Shown here piece by piece: positions 62,764 to 64,000 of a DNA stretch of 64,000 bases. Below the pieces are notes generated by a model. The model saw only the letters and a list, made by a program, of their open reading frames with translations, was not told the DNA's origin and made no database searches. Source of the DNA: Metallyticus violacea (Eukaryota > Arthropoda > Insecta > Mantodea > Metallyticidae); assembly GCA_030762175.1 (NCBI GenBank), contig JAUJEO010000019.1, forward strand, positions 3,230,001-3,294,000. The letters are read 5' to 3'. A program made the position numbers and the translations under genes. How positions within the stretch are numbered: the stretch's first letter is position 1; every line of letters starts with the position of its first letter.

Positions 62764-64000
62764 GTTTCCAAACTTCGAAAAAAATTTTTTTTCTTTTCGA
62801 GATTCTTTGCGCATAATATGCTTTACTGAGGCTATCAAACTAGTATAATGAAAGAGAACCAGTTATCTCAAATAAGAACGGAAAAAATGTGATTGAAACG
62901 ACGTTTCCAAACATCGAAAAAAAATTTTTTTCTTTTCGAGATTCTTTGCGCATAATATGCTTTACTGAGGCTATCAAACTAGTATAATGAAAGAGAACCA
63001 GTTATCTCAAATAAGAACGGAAAAAAGTGATTCAAACGACGTTTCCAAACTTCGAAAAAAAATTTTTTTCTTTTCGAGATTCTTTGCGCATAATATGCTT
63101 TACTGCGGCTATCAAACTAGTATAATGAAAGAGAACCAGTTATCTCAAATAAGAACGGAAAAAAGTGATTCAAACGACGTTTCCAAACTTCGAAAAAAAT
63201 TTTTTTTCTTTTCGAGATTCTTTGCGCATAATATGCTTTACTGAGGCTATCATACTAGTAGAATGAAAGAGAACCAGTTATCTCAAATAAGAACGTAAAA
63301 AAGTGATACAAACGAAGTTTCCAAACTTCAAAAAAAATTTTTTTTCTTTTCGACATTCTTTGCGCATAATATGCTTTTCTGAGGCTATCAAACTAGTATA
63401 ATGAAAGAGAACCAGTTATCTCAAACAAGAACGGAAAAAAAGTGATTTTAAAGAAGTTTACAAACATCGAAAAAAAATTTTCTTCTTTTCGAGATTCTTT
63501 GCGCATAATATGCTTTTCTGGGGCTATCAAACTAGTATAATGAAAGAGAACCAGTTATCTCAAATAAGAACGGAAAACAGTGATTCAAACGACGTTTCCA
63601 AACTTCGAAAAAAAATTTTTTTCTTTTCGAGATTCTTTGCGCATAATATGCTTTACTGAGGCTATCAAACTAGTATAATGAAAGAGAACCAGTTATCTCA
63701 AATAAGAACGGAAAAAATGTGATTGAAACGACGTTTCCAAACTTCGAAAAAAAAATTTTTTCTTTTCGAGATTCTTTGCGCATAATATGCTTTACTGAGG
63801 CTATCAAACTAGTATAATGAAAGAGAACCAGTTATCTCAAATAAGAAGGGAAAAATGTGATTCAAACAACGTTTCCAAACTTCGAAAAAAATTTTTTTTC
63901 TTTTCGAGATTCTTTGCGCATAATATGCTTACTGAGGCTATCAAACTAGTATAATGAAAGAGAACCAGTTATCTCAAATAAGAACGGAAAAAAGTGATTC
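62764..64000 (+). repeat. 2628-bp tandem unit, copy 2 (cut by window end)
   Basis: Second copy of 60136 onward, running to the last base of the window without a sign of ending. Apart from an A/T-junction shift at its start (7A/8T here, 8A/7T in copy 1) I noticed no differences. The true right edge lies outside the window. Confidence 0.86.

Larger units (their letters stand above)
1..64000 (+). repeat. Satellite DNA array, 138-139 bp monomer, about 460 copies
   Basis: Every stretch of the window is a variant of one monomer. The landmark AATGAAAGAG recurs at 1, 139, 277, 415, 553 (as TATG), 691, 830 and onward to 63953, nearly always 138 or 139 bp apart. All copies have the same orientation. 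No unique spacer, transposon insertion, tRNA-like or rRNA-like segment interrupts the array, so no other gene-free interval needs separate description. Both window ends fall inside the array. Established knowledge: long homogeneous tandem arrays with higher-order structure are typical of eukaryotic (peri)centromeric or other heterochromatic satellites. The chromosomal position and species cannot be read from this sequence. A bacterial or viral origin is very unlikely given 64 kb without genes. Confidence 0.99.

Noticed and set aside
1..64000. CRISPR array (regular direct repeats)
   Set aside because: There are no unique spacers. The entire 138-bp unit is repeated, and variation is scattered throughout it.

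Overview
The whole 64 kb window is one uninterrupted tandem satellite DNA array. I see no unique sequence, protein-coding gene, RNA gene, transposon or CRISPR array, and no change of orientation. The monomer is 138-139 bp and about 30% G+C. Roughly 460 copies lie head to tail on the + strand, and both window edges cut the array, so it continues on each side. This points to a eukaryotic nucleus, probably constitutive heterochromatin such as a centromeric, pericentromeric, subtelomeric or B-chromosome satellite block. I do not recognise the satellite family and cannot name the species. CpG is not depleted in the monomer, which fits an organism with little germline CpG methylation (many invertebrates), but this is weak evidence.

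Each monomer has the same layout. An A-rich left half is followed by an 18-bp dyad (CGAAGTTT-CC-AAACTTCG or a one-mismatch form). That abuts an A(n)T(n) tract of about 15 bp, a TTTTCGAG segment, an 11-bp odd palindrome GCATAATATGC, and a variable linker that usually carries ACTAGT. Two broad monomer classes alternate: class I has a 6-A run with the mismatched GACG dyad arm, and class II has a 7-A run with the perfect GAAG arm.

Above the monomer lies a higher-order organisation. Distinct monomer variants recur in the same order across tens of kilobases, but the distance between equivalent variants is not fixed. It takes many multiples of about 138.4 bp (5, 6, 7, 11, 12, 15, 17-22, 29 and 30 monomers). 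Region by region: 0.2-14 kb holds copies of a 17-20-monomer unit, including a 2629-bp tandem duplication. 14-21.6 kb is reshuffled, with 5-, 6- and 27-28-monomer duplications. 21.9-28.3 kb holds a pair of 2.3-kb segments 4152 bp apart. 28.4-36.3 kb is a mix with 10-11-monomer spacings. 36.3-38.0 kb is an island of unusually diverged monomers. 38.04-49.68 kb holds a 4012-bp tandem duplication in which I found no difference, overlapped by a further 2762-bp copy. 49.7-60.1 kb is a mosaic of 18-20-monomer units. From 60.1 kb to the end is a 2628-bp unit whose second copy is cut by the window edge.

Short open reading frames of 60-99 codons occur on both strands, but they are by-products of a monomer whose usual length, 138, is divisible by three. 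I annotate none as genes. What deserves attention is the recombination history: nested duplications, chimeric monomers at their edges, a dyad/A-T module that could fold in two ways, and near-identical copies that often differ only by a shift of the A/T junction at constant tract length.
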